Translations under genes and position numbers: made by a program | From: Amaurobius ferox | Taxonomy: Eukaryota > Arthropoda > Arachnida > Araneae > Amaurobiidae | DNA length: 64,000 nt | NCBI GenBank assembly: GCA_951213105.1 | Contig: OX578148.1 | Coordinates: 143,908,043-143,972,042 of the forward strand | Direction of reading: 5' to 3' | Part shown: positions 22,840 to 35,149 of the stretch, piece after piece | Numbering within the stretch: the stretch's first letter is position 1 | Layout of the letters: every line of letters begins with the position of its first letter | The notes under the pieces: model-generated | What the model saw: only the letters and a program-made list of their open reading frames with translations | What the model was told of the DNA's origin: nothing | Database searches by the model: none

Positions 22840-24350
22840 TACTGGTTTTCAAAAGTTAAGCATGGACGGTAAAATCAAGAAAAATGGAAAAGTAAAGCTT
22901 TGATTAAAGCAAAATTGTACATGAAGGTAGCAAATGTGTTTATGCATTAAAGAAAACAAGAATTATTTACAAAGATGAAAAAATATTTACTTTTCGTAAG
23001 TTATATGATGATGTCACATTTGGCTCATTAAAAAATGATGTTTAAAGGCAAACAAACCAAACAAAACTTACATTAATATGGTATGTGACCACCCCGCACA
23101 CAAACCTTACAACGATTTTCCATGCTTTCAATGAGGTGATCAACCATCGCAGATGCGAGTAATAGCCATTCCTGCAATAGGGCAGTCTCCAACTCTCTGA
23201 GACTGGCTGGAGGAGGTAAACGTGCAGAGACAGCACGCCCGAGGGCATCCCAAAGGTTTTCCATGGGATTAAGGTCAGGGGAATACCCTAGCCACTCCAT
23301 ACGAGAAATGCCCTCACTTTCCAGGTATTCGTCAACGATGTTAGCTCGATGGGGACGGACATTATCGTCCATAAGGAGGAAATCAGGACCAAGTGCTGCA
23401 GCGTAGAGTCTCGCAATAGAGTCTAGGACTTCACATACCGATACCGCGCAGTCGTCACAGAACCGCCTTTAAAGATGTGCTGCTCAGTGCGGTAGCCCAT
23501 TGAAATTCCAGACCACACCATGACGATGCCACCTCTGAATGCGGGATGTTCTTGGCCTAATTGCGTGTGCCTCGTTCTCTCCAGACCCTTACACGCTTAT
23601 CATCTGATTCCAGGGCAAACCTGGACTCGTCCGTAAACAGGACGTTGCACCAATCTGAGATAGTCCAATTGACATGTTGACGACACCACTTAAATCTTGC
23701 CCCTTTGGCTTGGACGATTAGTGGAACACAAAACCGTGGTACTCGGGCGTACAGTCCCTCCACGTGGAGCCTTCGGCGCACAGTACTGGCAGATATTGTC
23801 TTACCAAATGCCGCTGCAAACATGGATGTAACAGTTGTGCTCGTCGATTTCGCTTGGCTACTATAGCAATATACCGATCATCAGAGGGGGTGGTAACCCT
23901 TGGACGACTGGGCTCAGGTTTCCGGACAACTGTTTGTCTTGTTTGGAATTGTTTCCATAACCGAGAAATTACCGAATGATCAACGCCAAAGAAAATAGCG
24001 ACATCTTTGATTGACTGTCCTGCTTCAATGCGTCTGGCAGCACGCCAGCGCTCACTATCTTTAATTTGTCTTATTTTCATAGAAACACAAAAATCATCAA
24101 AAATAATCCTACTAAAGTTATAAACACTTCGTATCAGCATTTAAATGCACCTCCTCAAAGCCTTCAGAATGCTGGCGTCTTCAACGACTGCCTAATTAGC
24201 ATATATCCGGACAGCCAATTATGATTCGCTGTAACATACGATATTTGCATACTGCCATCTACATCCGCAGCGATGTTCAGCCACTCAAATTCAAATATGC
24301 TTTCGAAAAATGAAAATCTTCATTGCGTGTTTAACTTTTGGAAGTCAGTA
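22840..24350 (-). mobile_element. Tc1-like DNA transposon, decayed but nearly complete
   Basis: Imperfect terminal inverted repeats of about 25 bp lie at 22,840 (TACTGGTTTTCAAAAGTTAA) and 24,350, where the reverse complement reads TACTGACTTCCAAAAGTTAA. TA dinucleotides on both sides (22,838-22,839 and 24,351-24,352) fit the TA target duplication of the superfamily. Length (1,511 bp) is typical. The transposase lies inside on the minus strand and is frame-broken, so the copy is dead. Confidence 0.85.
23073..24080 (-). pseudogene. Tc1-like DD34E transposase, frameshifted
   Basis: The plausible start is an ATG at 24,080 (MKIRQIKDSERW). The N-terminus has a helix-turn-helix with SIKDVAIFFGVDHSVISRLW. 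Next comes the second DNA-binding region (ISASTVRRRLHVEGLYAR). The catalytic domain has the first Asp in LFTDESRF, the second in MDDNVRPHR and the Glu in YSPDLNPMENLWD, with 34 residues between the last two (DD34E). The three segments are in different frames. Shifts lie near 23,840, 23,560 and 23,440, and a stop interrupts the reading near 23,430. The combined length (about 335 codons) is normal for the family. All catalytic residues are visible but cannot be translated as one protein. Confidence 0.9.
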
Positions 24351-24352
24351 TA

Positions 24353-25233
24353 ATATATAGTTTGAAAATCCAATGATAGAATAGAGAGAAGTTACAACTC
24401 AAAAAACCCCAACATTACAAATGCCTAACAAATAAAAAAGTATCAAACAGAGAATCATCAATCAAGTGGAAAATAAAATGGAAAGGAATCTATAACAGAA
24501 AATCAAATAAGATCTAAACATTAAAGCTTTACACGTGGACAAGCCCTAGGCCTAAACAAATGAATTGTTCATTTCGATAAAACTCTTCAAGTCCAAGTAT
24601 TTTATCAAAATGAACACTAAATGCATGTTTCTGATATCAGTAATAGATTATATCTACAAACACTGATAACTTGGACAACATGCATAAAGATTGAAAAATC
24701 ATAGGAAACAAAAATACCTGAAAAAACACTGCATATGTCTGATCCATTGGAACCTTGAATAAAGAGACCAATGTTGCTAATCACAAAAAATAAAAAGTTG
24801 AGAACTGCTGTTGCCAATCGTGAAAAATAAATAACAATAATGCAAAATAACGATAAAAGGTGATATTCAACAGTAAGAGCTACAAAATAATGGAGCAGAT
24901 GATAATGGAAAACATAGAGGCTAAATTATAAGGAGATGTAGATACATGGTTATGCTTATTCAAGAGAAAGTGGATGTCTGGCTCATATTAGATACTAAGG
25001 AAAGAATTTAAGTATATTCAACCATTCCAAACTTTTAACTATACCATTTACTAAATATGCTGGATATTTATATAATTTTTAGCTTATTAATATGCATAGC
25101 TTGATATTTTTTATCTGATAATTTATAAATTCTAAAAAGTTGATTAAGTATAATATTTCTAAACAATTGAATCGAGTTACAGGAATTAAATGGTAATATT
25201 TTATTAAAGTTAAAATATATATACATAGAAAGA

Positions 25234-25272
<39 letters not shown>

Positions 25273-26058
25273 AAATGTAATAATAAGAATTATGTAAAAA
25301 ATAAAAAAAAAAATAAAAATACAATTCAAGTAATATTAACATCACCATAGAAGCAAATTCACGGCCATAATGCCGATAAGAGAAAAGAACAGAACCTTCC
25401 CAAATTCGATGATTAATCAGAATTAAATTCATCTTCAGGTCTGAGTATTTAATTCTAATTAACCCAAACAAATGCCTGTTTCAGATTAAGCAATAGTACA
25501 TTACTATAAATGCTTAAACTCAGACTACAGGCATCAAAAAATGAAAAAATGAAAAAAGGATACATTAAGAAAATTGTATTACCATGCGGCATGAACCCTT
25601 CTTTTTCTACCACGTGTAAACGCGATCAACCTCAACAGCTTAATCTAGAAGCACCGGAATGAACAAGTCGAAATTCTACCAGGGGGGCAGTACGAACGTT
25701 CACGGAAATACTCCCAAACCCGTCCAGTGAGTCTAAGCTGGAGACTGGACAAGCAATTCAGAATACAACTTCCCAAACATGCAGAACTGAATATGAATAT
25801 GAATCAAAGATGAAAATTCCTACTAAACAAGTAATTCATAGGAAAACTGGATAATCGAGAATGCCACTATACACCATTATAAGGGCGCTCAAAACGTAGT
25901 TTCAATACTGACAAAAGTTACATTTTTTTGCGAAAATAAAATTCAAAACATTAATGTTAATGCATCTTATTTTCCGATTTTTTGATTTTTCTAATGTTTT
26001 TGATTTAGTTTATTATTTTTCATTTTTATTTATTTATATAATTAATAAATAATTATAT
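24353..26058. other. Unassigned AT-rich sequence with (TA)n
   Basis: No gene recognised. A (TA)n tract lies at about 25,236-25,269. The 130 aa minus-strand frame at 25,079-25,471 reads through the microsatellite and is not a gene. Confidence 0.4.
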
Positions 26059-26065
26059 ATAATAT

Positions 26066-26067
<2 letters not shown>

Positions 26068-26135
<68 letters not shown>
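26068..26135. repeat. (TA)n microsatellite
   Basis: An uninterrupted TA repeat of about 34 units lies just beyond the 3' end of the reverse transcriptase fragment. Confidence 0.95.
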
Positions 26136-26138
<3 letters not shown>

Positions 26139-26171
26139 TTTTATGTTAGTCACTATAATTGGGAATGTTTT

Positions 26172-26957
26172 CTAGTTTTCTAGGATGTTATCGAGTGAAA
26201 TTTGATACACTGAGTTGATAATTTTAATAACAAAATTGGGGGGATATGCATTATTAGTCGCTGTACTCAATAATTCCATAAAGTGCGCTAATTTATAATA
26301 TTCATCACAAATTTTATTGATTCTAAGAGCCTGGTTTATTATAATATTTCTAAATACAGATATATGCAGACAAGAGTCAAAATGTTGAATTTTTGATGTA
26401 TTAAATTTAAAATCCTGTCTTTTATCATACAAGTTTATAACCATATTACAATTTTGTAAATTTAAATATAAATCTAAAAAGTTTGCAACATTTGTGTCAT
26501 TATTACTTGCATTTAATTGTAAATTTTTTGGATAAAAGTTTAATACTATAGGGATATTATTATTTGGGGATACACATAAAATGTCATCTAAATATCTAAA
26601 CATGTGCATATTATGCAAGCTTGGATTAATGTTTTTTTCATAGAAGAATAAATACAGATTAGCTAACAATGATGAGGCACACCCCCCTTGTGGGATACCA
26701 ACCTGTTGTTTAAAAATAGTACCACCATGTTGAATATAATTCTCATAAAGAGTGAAGTTAAGTAATTTTTTAAAAAGAAAATTTGAATATTTTAGGTTGA
26801 TATTATATTTTTCAAAAATTCCTAAAATAATTCTATACAGATCATCTATATTAATATTATTAAACAAATCTTTGAAATCAAAGGTATAAATACTACGAAT
26901 ATTAGTAAGAGTTTTCAATTTCTTAACTACTTCAAAACTGTTTTTTACAATATGACA
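26172..26957 (-). pseudogene. Truncated reverse transcriptase, Penelope-related type
   Basis: An open frame of about 260 codons encodes the palm and C-terminal part of a reverse transcriptase. In order it shows an Asp-containing motif (YTFDFKDLFNNI), the primer-grip-side motif GIPQGGCASSLLANLYLFFYE and the catalytic RYLDDILC. Downstream are FLDLYLNLQ, LYDKRQDFKF and a conserved tail ending in a stop at 26,172. The combination resembles the stand-alone or Penelope-related RTs with 'GIPMGTNCAPL.ADLFL.YE' seen in many animals (from memory), not Jockey or gypsy RT. The finger domain is missing: the frame enters a (TA)n tract at about 26,958. No other domain was found, including a GIY-YIG endonuclease. 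The remaining frame is uninterrupted, so decay is recent or the piece is selected. Confidence 0.75.

Positions 26958-26958
<1 letters not shown>

Positions 26959-27005
<47 letters not shown>
26959..27005. repeat. (TA)n microsatellite
   Basis: This TA repeat truncates the reverse transcriptase frame at its 5' side. An apparent N-terminus made of Ile-Tyr repeats is just this tract translated. Confidence 0.95.
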
Positions 27006-27009
<4 letters not shown>

Positions 27010-27911
27010 CAGTCATAAGCAGAAGCTTTGGGGTCGAGGTCTTTTACTTCCTTATTTGATTGATATATTTTAATTTCAATTGTTTAAAAAAATTAAATAT
27101 TTCGTGAATTTTAAAATAGTTTTTAATTTACGAATTTATGCTTTAATTATGTGTTTGGACTGGAAGATCGCGCTCGAATGAATATAGAGAAAAGTGAGGA
27201 AAAGTAAGCGTGAAGGTCGTAGACCTAAGAATGAATATATTCTGCGATCGTCTCGAGATCACGAGTGAAATAGAAGCGAGTATATATAAAGTTGGGTCCT
27301 CAATCGGAATGCAGGACTTTTGGATATTGGGTTGGACTACCCGTACCTCAAGCGCAAGTGAATCAGGTCGGACATCATTACCCGGTTGTCATGGATGAAA
27401 TCGGACGAATTAAGAAAAGAATAAGTGTAGTCGGGGGTATTATTACAAAATTGAGAAATAAACTTCAAGTTAGAGGATAAAGAATATACAAAAAATACCG
27501 ATATGTAGGAGTAGTTGAAAGAAAAATAGGATAAATGAAAAGTATTAGATACAGAAATCGAAAATATAACAGGCATTGAAGGTATCTGTGATATATGTAA
27601 TATGTTCATAGCTTTGTGATATATGTAATCTATACCAAGATTCGAAGCTTAGACTTCGAAGGGTGAGGACGTTTTCTACTGTGCTCTTGCTAGCCTACGT
27701 GACCGTCGGTCCTTTCGCCGCTACCTGTGTGACCTTTCTACTGTTATCGTGCGACCTTCAAGCCACCTGCCTGTATCGTAGGGATGAAAGAAGCCGCGGA
27801 ATTCCCTCCGCTGCCGCACCCCACCGGACAAGGGAGTCCCATCAATGGAGTTCCACAGCATGGGAACGGAAATCAAGACTTAACGCTGAGCGATGCCAAA
27901 ATGCAAGTGAT
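27010..27911 (+). other. Leader region of the Jockey-type element and unassigned flank
   Basis: Base composition becomes less AT-rich from about 27,160. This may be the 5' untranslated region of the retrotransposon whose ORF1 follows. The exact 5' end is not visible. The frame at 27,663-27,986 starts at GTG and is not a separate gene. Confidence 0.4.
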
Positions 27912-29356
27912 ATGAGAGCTGTCTTCAATGAACTCGATATGGAATTAAGAAGATGTAAAGATCCCGAGAGGAGACGCTACAGCTAAAGGCCAGGCTCCAG
28001 AAGCAAAAAATGAAGATGGACAGTTTGTTCGCCAAGTACAGACTGCCTCAATATGGTGAAACCTGTCGGAGACCTTCTCCGGCAGTTATTTTGCAATCTT
28101 CCTCTCTTGTTAGCCAGATCAAAACGGTTTCTGATTCTGAAAATATTGTTGCTAGCTCAACCTCTAAAAAGCACAAGCTTATTGATGATGAGGGCTTCAG
28201 TTTCCCCCCCCCCCCAAAAGGCACACTGCCAGCCTTAGTTCTGCAAATCTGATAACGAACCCCCCGCCCCTCTCCAAAATTCTAATGTAAATAATAATGA
28301 TGTGGACATACCTGCACCTGATGCAGAAGACTTGGACGAAATGATTATTGACGCACCTAAAGAGGAGCGCCGCCCTCCCCCCCTCTTCATCGTGGTGACC
28401 ACCGAGTACCACAACCTGTTGAAAGACCTGAAAGAGATAGCCCCTAGTATGAGTGCTAAACTCACTAATTCTGGTGACTTTTTAAAAGTAAACGTAAGCA
28501 GCTCAGAGGAATATAGACAAATACAAAGATTCCTCATTGATAGAAATCTGGAATTTAAATCGTACTTGCTCAACGAAGACAAACCTATGAAAGTCGTTAT
28601 CAGGGGGCTTCCCATCTGCACGAGGACAGAGCACATTAAATCGGAACTTGAGTTTTTGAGTCTTAAGCCACTCAGCGTCACGCAGTTGGCGCGCGGACCA
28701 AAATCCAAGCGAGTAAAAATGCCGCTGTTCTACGTACAGCTGCAGAAGACCCCGGATAATGAAAAAATATATGAAGTAACTAAATTAATGTATACCGAGG
28801 TCACAGTTGAGGGGCACAGTTGAAGAAAACAAGTTAGCCAGTGTTTCCGATGCCAAGCTTTCGGACATGCGAGCCAAAATTGCCATCTGCCAGCACGCTG
28901 TGTAAAATGTGCGCAGGCACATCTTACGAAGGAGTGTACCAAAACTTTCGATACGCCCTGCGTATGCGCAAATTGTGGTGGAAGCCACCCTGCTTCTTAT
29001 AGGAACTGCCCTAAGTTCCCAAAGTACCGTGCCCCGGCCTCCCAAAATTCCAGATTTCAACGGTTCGTTGACTCACAGCGGTCTTATGCCGCTGTCATGG
29101 ATGGACGTAGCGAGGTTGTCGAAAAGACCCCTGTGGTCACATCAAAAACATCGGCCCCTAGCAGAGCATCCACTAAGAAATCCGACACTCAAGATGATTT
29201 TCTAAATTTAGATTTAGATTTGGTGAGCAGTATGGAACTGCCATTGTTAGCGAGGCCATTAAGAAGGCTCTCCCCCATCTTCGGTCTGCTCTAACCGAGA
29301 TGGACAAAATCTCAATTCTTTTTGAGGGTGTAAGTGCCCTCATTTGCAAAAATTAA
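27912..29356 (+). pseudogene. Jockey-type retrotransposon ORF1 (Gag-like), broken
   Basis: ORF1 proteins of Jockey-clade LINEs bind element RNA. The first Met (27,912) opens a Glu/Arg/Lys-rich helical segment (AVFNELDMELRRC) that continues after a frameshift near 27,975. A PRE_C2HC-like domain (KVVIRGLPICTRTEHIKSEL) lies at about 28,590-28,740. Three zinc knuckles follow at 28,842-29,015: CFRCQAFGHASQNC, CVKCAQAHLTKEC and CANCGGSHPASYRNC. Breaks are a frameshift in the C-rich tract near 28,204-28,250, an in-frame TGA at 28,821-28,823 between the PRE_C2HC domain and the knuckles, and a +1 shift near 29,230. In the shifted frame the C-terminus ends at TAA 29,354-29,356. ORF2 begins 21 bp later. 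Confidence 0.85.
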
Positions 29357-29377
29357 CCCCCCCCCCCCTTTTCAGCC

Positions 29378-32114
29378 ATGGGTTGTTTAAATAGGAACTT
29401 GAAGGATCTCACCATTGGCATATGGAATGCCAATGGACTTAGAGGTAAAATCAATGAGGCTAGGGACTTCTGTACAGCAAATAACTTAGACTTATTCTTG
29501 GTCCAAGAGACCCACTTCAGCCCAGGGAATCTCTGCAAGATTGCTAACTACGATCTTTACAATGACGACAGGCCTCGTACTAGCAATCGTTCTAGCGGTG
29601 GCACTGCTATCTACGTGCGATCCAATCTGCCACACAGCCGTATCCCCTCCTCTCCTCTCCGAACCGGAGAGGTCACCGTGGTCGAAGTGAACCTGCCTGC
29701 CAATCCAGTTATCACCATTGCATCTGTGTACCTGCCACCCACTTGCACTAATACTGACTTGAGTATTAATGACCTTTCCACCCTCTTCAAAATTTCCCCC
29801 TATGTGATAGTTGCTGGTGACCTAAACGCTAAACACCAAGCCTGGGGCTGTCCATCATCGAATCCTCGCGGCCAAGGCGTAAAACGCTGGACCGATGAGA
29901 ACAACTTTGATGTCATAGCCCCAGGTGACCCCACCCATTTAGATAATGCTATAGACTTTGCTATCACCAGCAATATCCCCTATACGTATCACATGGAAGC
30001 TGTTAACGATCTCCCCTCTGATCATCTCCCCATCTTGTATACCCTAGAACTTAATCACTTTTCTCTTAACGTCCCCGCCAAACTTAAGACCAACTGGTCA
30101 AAGTTTAAAAATCTTCTTCGTCGTAATCAGCTCCCTCTCCCTGATGCTTCGGACCTCGCGGATGCGGAGATAGAAAATCTGGAAAATATGCTTCGAGAAA
30201 CCTACTCTGCATCCTCGAGGCCAAGGTCAGTCACTACAAGCTTCCCCCGGGTGTACAGGATTTGAGCAGAGAAAGGCATCGCACCCGCAAGGAGTGGGTA
30301 CTCCTTGCGGGTGTGGGTACTGGAAGCCAGTAGAGATCCTGACCTTAAACGTGAGCTGAACTTCCTCCGGGCGCAAGTTCGCTCACGGATTAAAGCCTTT
30401 TCTAGTGCACGATGGAACACCTATGTTGAGTCCCTAACGACTCAGGATAACACCATTTGGAGGGCAACCTCACGTATTCGTAGGCAGAAAACTTACATAC
30501 CGGCCCTTAATGGCCCAAACTGCAGGGCAATTTCAAATGCACAGAAGGCTGAACTGCTTGCAAACAGTCTTAGAAGTCAGTTTGAACCTCACCACAATGT
30601 AATCGATCCCCGGACGGTTGCATTGGTGGAGTCCACGGTTGAACAATTTATCTCCACACCTTCTCCTAACACGCTCAGGAAACTTGAACTTCCTGACATC
30701 GCCCCCTATATTCTAAAACTCAAGAGTAACAAAGCCCCTGGGAGAGACCAGATCTCTACTAACATGCTCAAAAACATCTCTAATTTCTATCTTCAGTATC
30801 TTGTCTATCTCTTTAATCAGCTCATTAAATTAAATTACTTTCCGCGGGCTTGGAAGGTGGCAATTGTAGCCCCTCTCCCCAAGCCCGGCCTCAACCATTC
30901 TGAACCTTCTAATTATAGACCTATTTCTCTCCTTTCCTGCATTTCTGAAATCTTCGAGTATGTCTTGGTGCAGCACCTGGATGAGTTCTACAGCCTTAAC
31001 AACGTCATTATTCCTGAGCAATACGGGTTCAGGAGTAGACACTCTACCCAGCATCAACTGCTTAGGGTTGTGGAACTCATACATGAGGCTCGCGCCAAGC
31101 ATCTCAACACCACTATTGTCTCCCTGGATATCCAAAAAGCCTTTGATAAGGTCTGGATATCCGGGCTCCTCTTTAAACTAATCGCTCTACATTTTCCTGC
31201 TCATCTCATTAAAATTCTTCACTCTTACCTAACGGGGCGTAGCTTCGCGGTAAGAGTTTCCTCCTCTCTCTCCTCCCCCAGGAATATACTCAGTGAGGTC
31301 CCTCAAGGTTCCCTTGTCGGCCCCAAATTGTTCAACCTGTACATTAATGACCTTCCACGTTTCCCCGGTGTCACCTTAGGCCTGTACGCCGACGACACAG
31401 CCCTGATTGCACAACACAAGCATACACATGTCGTGCACGAAACTCTTCAATCTTACCTCGACAGTTTGACGCAATGGTTGACTAACTGGAGAATCAAAGT
31501 GAATGTCAGCAAGTGTGCCGCCCTCAGTTACCCATCCCCTCGCCGAACCCCCTCCACTAACTTAACTCTGAATGATGAACCGATTCCCTGGCAAACTAAC
31601 TACAAGTACCTTGGTGTGTACTTGGATTCCAATCTCACGTGGAAACTTCACATTTCTAACATTTGTCAGAAGTCTGTACTGGCCCAGCTTCGCCCCCTTT
31701 TGGCTGGAAACAGCCGCCTGTCAACGAGAAATAAGTTATTGCTGTACAAGTCCTGCATACGTCCAATTATGACGTACGGATCCCCGGTCTGGGGAACCGC
31801 AGCTGAGATTCACCTACGGAAGCTTCAAGTTATGCAAAATAAAGCACTTCGTATGTTTATCAGGTTTCCAACCTACGTCCGGCTTGAAGTTCTGCACAGA
31901 GATTCTGCTCAATATTAGGCCTTTTTTAGACTACATTCAAAAACTTTCTCAAAATTTTTCCAGAGATCTCAGTAGAGTAAATAATTCCACGCTAGACAGT
32001 ATCCCGAGGTATAACCCGACACATCTTAAGGCGCGAAAGCGCCCCTGGGCGTTGGTGGGGCGCCGCACAATGGATGCTTTTCTTCGGCCTTCTAAGCGGA
32101 GACGGTTCGTCTAG
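29378..32114 (+). pseudogene. Jockey-type retrotransposon ORF2 (endonuclease-reverse transcriptase), broken
   Basis: ORF2 supplies the nicking endonuclease and reverse transcriptase for target-primed reverse transcription. The APE-type endonuclease (29,378-30,100) shows IWNANGLRG, LVQETH, AGDLNAKHQAWG and, at 30,017-30,025, the SDH motif. The reverse transcriptase (about 30,650-31,560) shows NKAPGRDQIS, the PLPKPGLNHSEPSNYRPISLL fingers, LDIQKAFDKVW, EVPQGSLVGPKLFN and the catalytic YADD at 31,385-31,396. A connection domain follows (YKLYLGVYL-like, TYGSPVWG). Breaks are a small deletion near 30,220, a TGA at 30,263-30,265, a 19 bp insertion near 30,302-30,320 and a frameshift near 31,905. 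The last segment ends at TAG 32,112. No RNase H domain is evident, as in Jockey. The copy is inactive but otherwise nearly full length. Confidence 0.9.
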
Positions 32115-32745
32115 CATTGTTTTATATCTGCTCTCCCCCTTTTATTATGAACTCTTTCTAACTCCGTGGCCCTCCCTAGCATTTGGGAGTTCGCGATTTA
32201 TCGACGAACCGTTCTCCTTTTTTGTTATGTACGTTCCCCCCCCCCTTTTTATTCTCGCTAGGTGCCTGCTTGGGCTCTAGCATACCTTTCCCCTTCTGTA
32301 AGACTTGGCGTGGGGCTCGACTTCGGTCGTCGCCATCCCCCCAAGCAAAGCTCTGATGTCTCTCTTAACTTATGCTTCTCTTTCTTTAGTACTTCTTTAT
32401 TCTCTTCGCCCGGAGTTTAAAGGGGGGAATCCTTTCCCCTCCTGGGCACTCCGTATACCCCGTCCTTGAGACCTTGAGACCTAATCTATACCAAAGCTAA
32501 GTCGTTTTGCCCTTTTATCTCCTGCTGGAACTAATTTCTTCTGTAATCCGTATCTGCGCTGGAATAATCCGTATCTGCGCTGGAATAATCCGTATCTGCA
32601 CTGGAATAATCCGTATCTGCGCTGGAATAATCCGTATCTGCGCTGGAATAATCCGTATTTGCGCTGGAATAATCCGTATCTGCGCTGGAATAATTCGTAT
32701 CTGAGCTGGAATGAAGTAGCAAAATGCAATAAATTAGACTTAGGC
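32115..32745 (+). other. 3' untranslated region of the Jockey-type element
   Basis: The sequence is pyrimidine-rich and less AT-rich than the surrounding DNA, then enters a 21 bp tandem array. An AATAAA polyadenylation signal occurs at 32,728-32,733, shortly after the array. The exact end is not fixed, because no poly(A) tail or target duplication is clear. Confidence 0.55.
32548..32715. repeat. 21 bp tandem repeat, eight copies
   Basis: The unit CCGTATCTGCGCTGGAATAAT is repeated eight times, and copies 3, 6 and 8 carry single changes. It lies within the presumed 3' UTR of the retrotransposon. Because 21 is a multiple of three, open frames persist on both strands (Ile-Cys-Ala-Gly repeats), but these are not genes. 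Confidence 0.92.
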
Positions 32746-32887
32746 TTAGAATCCTGCGAATGTTTTATTCTTCACCAAACAGCTATGTCTCTGGGTGGAA
32801 CGACTCTATTGTATCATCTGTAGGTCTCCTCAGAAATGAACTGCTTTAACGAGCCCCCAAAATGCCTCTCATCTCTCTCTTCTCTTT

Positions 32888-32923
<36 letters not shown>

Positions 32924-34600
32924 TAAGAAGACCACCCTAACCTATTTCTTCGAATTTGGTCTGGGAATCCACGACGTCCAGACCTTCGTCTTTGATACGT
33001 CCTAAATAATTTGCTTTGATACGCTCTAAATCTGCTCCTTTGATACGGCCTAAATAAACATAATTAAGAATAAGAAGGAACTGTTCGTTCAACAAACAAA
33101 TAGTTCGTTCTTAGTGGTTGTTAAAGGCACATACTGTTCTACCTGTTCTTTTGGCTTGAAAAAGAGGACTTGTAATGCCTTCGAAACAATTGTTGTCACC
33201 TAACTAACATGCCTGTTTTCTCCAAGAAAGTTTTGGCAGTCACTGTCTAACATGTCTATGCTTCATGTCTATGCTGCCATATTAACATGGCAGCATAGGA
33301 CGTAATTTAACATAATTATACATAGAAGGATATACATAGAATATTTTTTATAGTCATTTTTATGGTCATTTTCATTATTATGATGATTTTTATCAATTTC
33401 AGAAATACTTTATCCGTGCAATCATCAGATATACAGTGGGGAGAAAAATTCGAACATGCTTTTACGTGGGCTCAGACGTCTAGAAACGAGAGTGACACCG
33501 AAGAAAACAATACAACCGGAGCTCAAATATGGAGCGCCTTCCAACTTCATGGCTGATCGGTATAATATCGGTCTTGTCTCACTGTATGTTTGTGTCCCCC
33601 TCTATTTCTTTCACGCCAGTGTTAAGCGAGCAGAGTTGCATCACCAATATCAGCAGTTCACCAATGCCATGCAAACCCACGCCACGTTACCGTATCACGA
33701 ATGTCACGCCACCGTCCTCAAATTCAGTATCGTGATATTTTTTAGGTCATCATGGTGATATTCAGATATTCAGACCAGGGTTGAAAAACGTATTTATAAA
33801 ACAAAAATTGTAATTATCATGCGAACATTATCTAAGAATTTAAATAATGAACGGCAAACAAAACGTACGTAAAATATGCTCCTTCCCCTCCAAACATTTT
33901 TTGTTTTGTTTTGTTTTTAAGACGTTTTTCATCGTTCTGGAATTAGAAACTTTCGTAAAGAAACTATCGATTTTTTTTTAATTTTCAACATTGCAGCGAT
34001 AAAACTGGCGTTTGATTAACATTTCAAAATGGGTCCGTCTCATTTTTGCCCTTCACAGGAGATTTTTGGAATTTGTTTACCTTTTAAAAAACTATATAAA
34101 AAATTATCAACATTTTGTACATTCTGGCTCTTCAGATATCTTTTAAACACCTTTAGCTACTGCTTAAAAAAAAGTTCGAGATCGCAGATTAAAAATTAAG
34201 GAAGAAGGTACGTCTCTCTGGACGGGGTCGATTTTTCCCCCATTTTCAGAGGTTTTTCGACATTATCTAAACATCTATTCAATTTTTCGAAATTTTCCTG
34301 CAACTCCTTGGATGGAATGATGCAGTTTAGATAAAATCGCGAGGTGCTAATCTAAATATTGACTTAATTTGTGATGCTGCCTCTAGTCAAATTCATTATA
34401 ATTTTTTCTTTCCATTTTAGAACTTTTTAATACACTTTTTTCTGCATCTATTAAATGATGGGAAATTATGAAAAAAGCATCTTAATATTCTCTTGAATCC
34501 ATAGATGTCTGTGTGTGAACCACGTTGGGAAACCAAGATAGATTCGGTAAAAGCTATTCATGAATACTTTAAAGGACACATTGCAATGTACCTGAAGAGC
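32746..34600. other. Unassigned AT-rich sequence
   Basis: No gene recognised. It contains a (CA)n tract at 32,891-32,921 and a short hairpin around 33,268-33,297 (CTATGCTGCCAT and its complement). The three overlapping plus-strand frames at 33,362-33,758 have no recognisable domain. Confidence 0.4.
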
Positions 34601-35122
34601 TTACAACGTGTCCTCAGAACCTCGAACTGATAACTGTTACGTTTGAGGCTCAGAGTATTTACAACGTGTCCTCAGAACCTCTAACTAATAACTGTTACGT
34701 TTGAGGCTCAGAGTATTTACAACGTGTCCTCAGAACCTCTAACTAATAACTGTTACGTTTGAGGCTCAGAGTATTTACAACGTGTCCTCAGAACCTCTAA
34801 CTAATAACTGTTACGTTTGAGGCTCAGAGTATTTACAACGTGTCCTCAGAACCTCTAACTAATAACTGTTACGTTTGAGGCTCAGAGTATTTACAACGTG
34901 TCCTCAGGACCTCTAACTAATAACTGTTACGTTTGAGGCTCAGAGTATTTACATCGTGTCCCCAGGACCTCAAACTGATAATTGTTACATTTGAGGCTCA
35001 GAATATTTACAACGTGTCATCAGAATCCCCAACTGATAACTGTTACGTTTGAGGCTCAGGGTATTTACAAAGTGTCCTCAGTACCTCGAACTAGTAACTG
35101 TTACATTTGAGGCTCAGAGTGT
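34601..35122. repeat. 58 bp satellite, nine copies
   Basis: The unit runs from TTACAACGTGTCCTCAGAAC to GTTTGAGGCTCAGAGTAT. Copies start at 34,601, 34,659, 34,717, 34,775, 34,833, 34,891, 34,949, 35,007 and 35,065. The central copies are nearly identical and the last three more diverged. Two further copies lie at 43.5 kb. Confidence 0.92.
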
Positions 35123-35149
35123 CGTATGGTTTTCCCATATCTCCAATAT

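Noticed and set aside
25079..25471. 130 aa minus-strand frame rich in Ile and Tyr
   Set aside because: It reads through a (TA)n microsatellite; composition explains the open frame.
28010..28252. Separate 80 aa gene
   Set aside because: It is the N-terminal part of the Jockey-type ORF1, separated from the rest by frameshifts in the C-rich tract.
32481..32729. Repeat-protein-like frames on both strands
   Set aside because: They are products of the 21 bp tandem array, whose length is a multiple of three.
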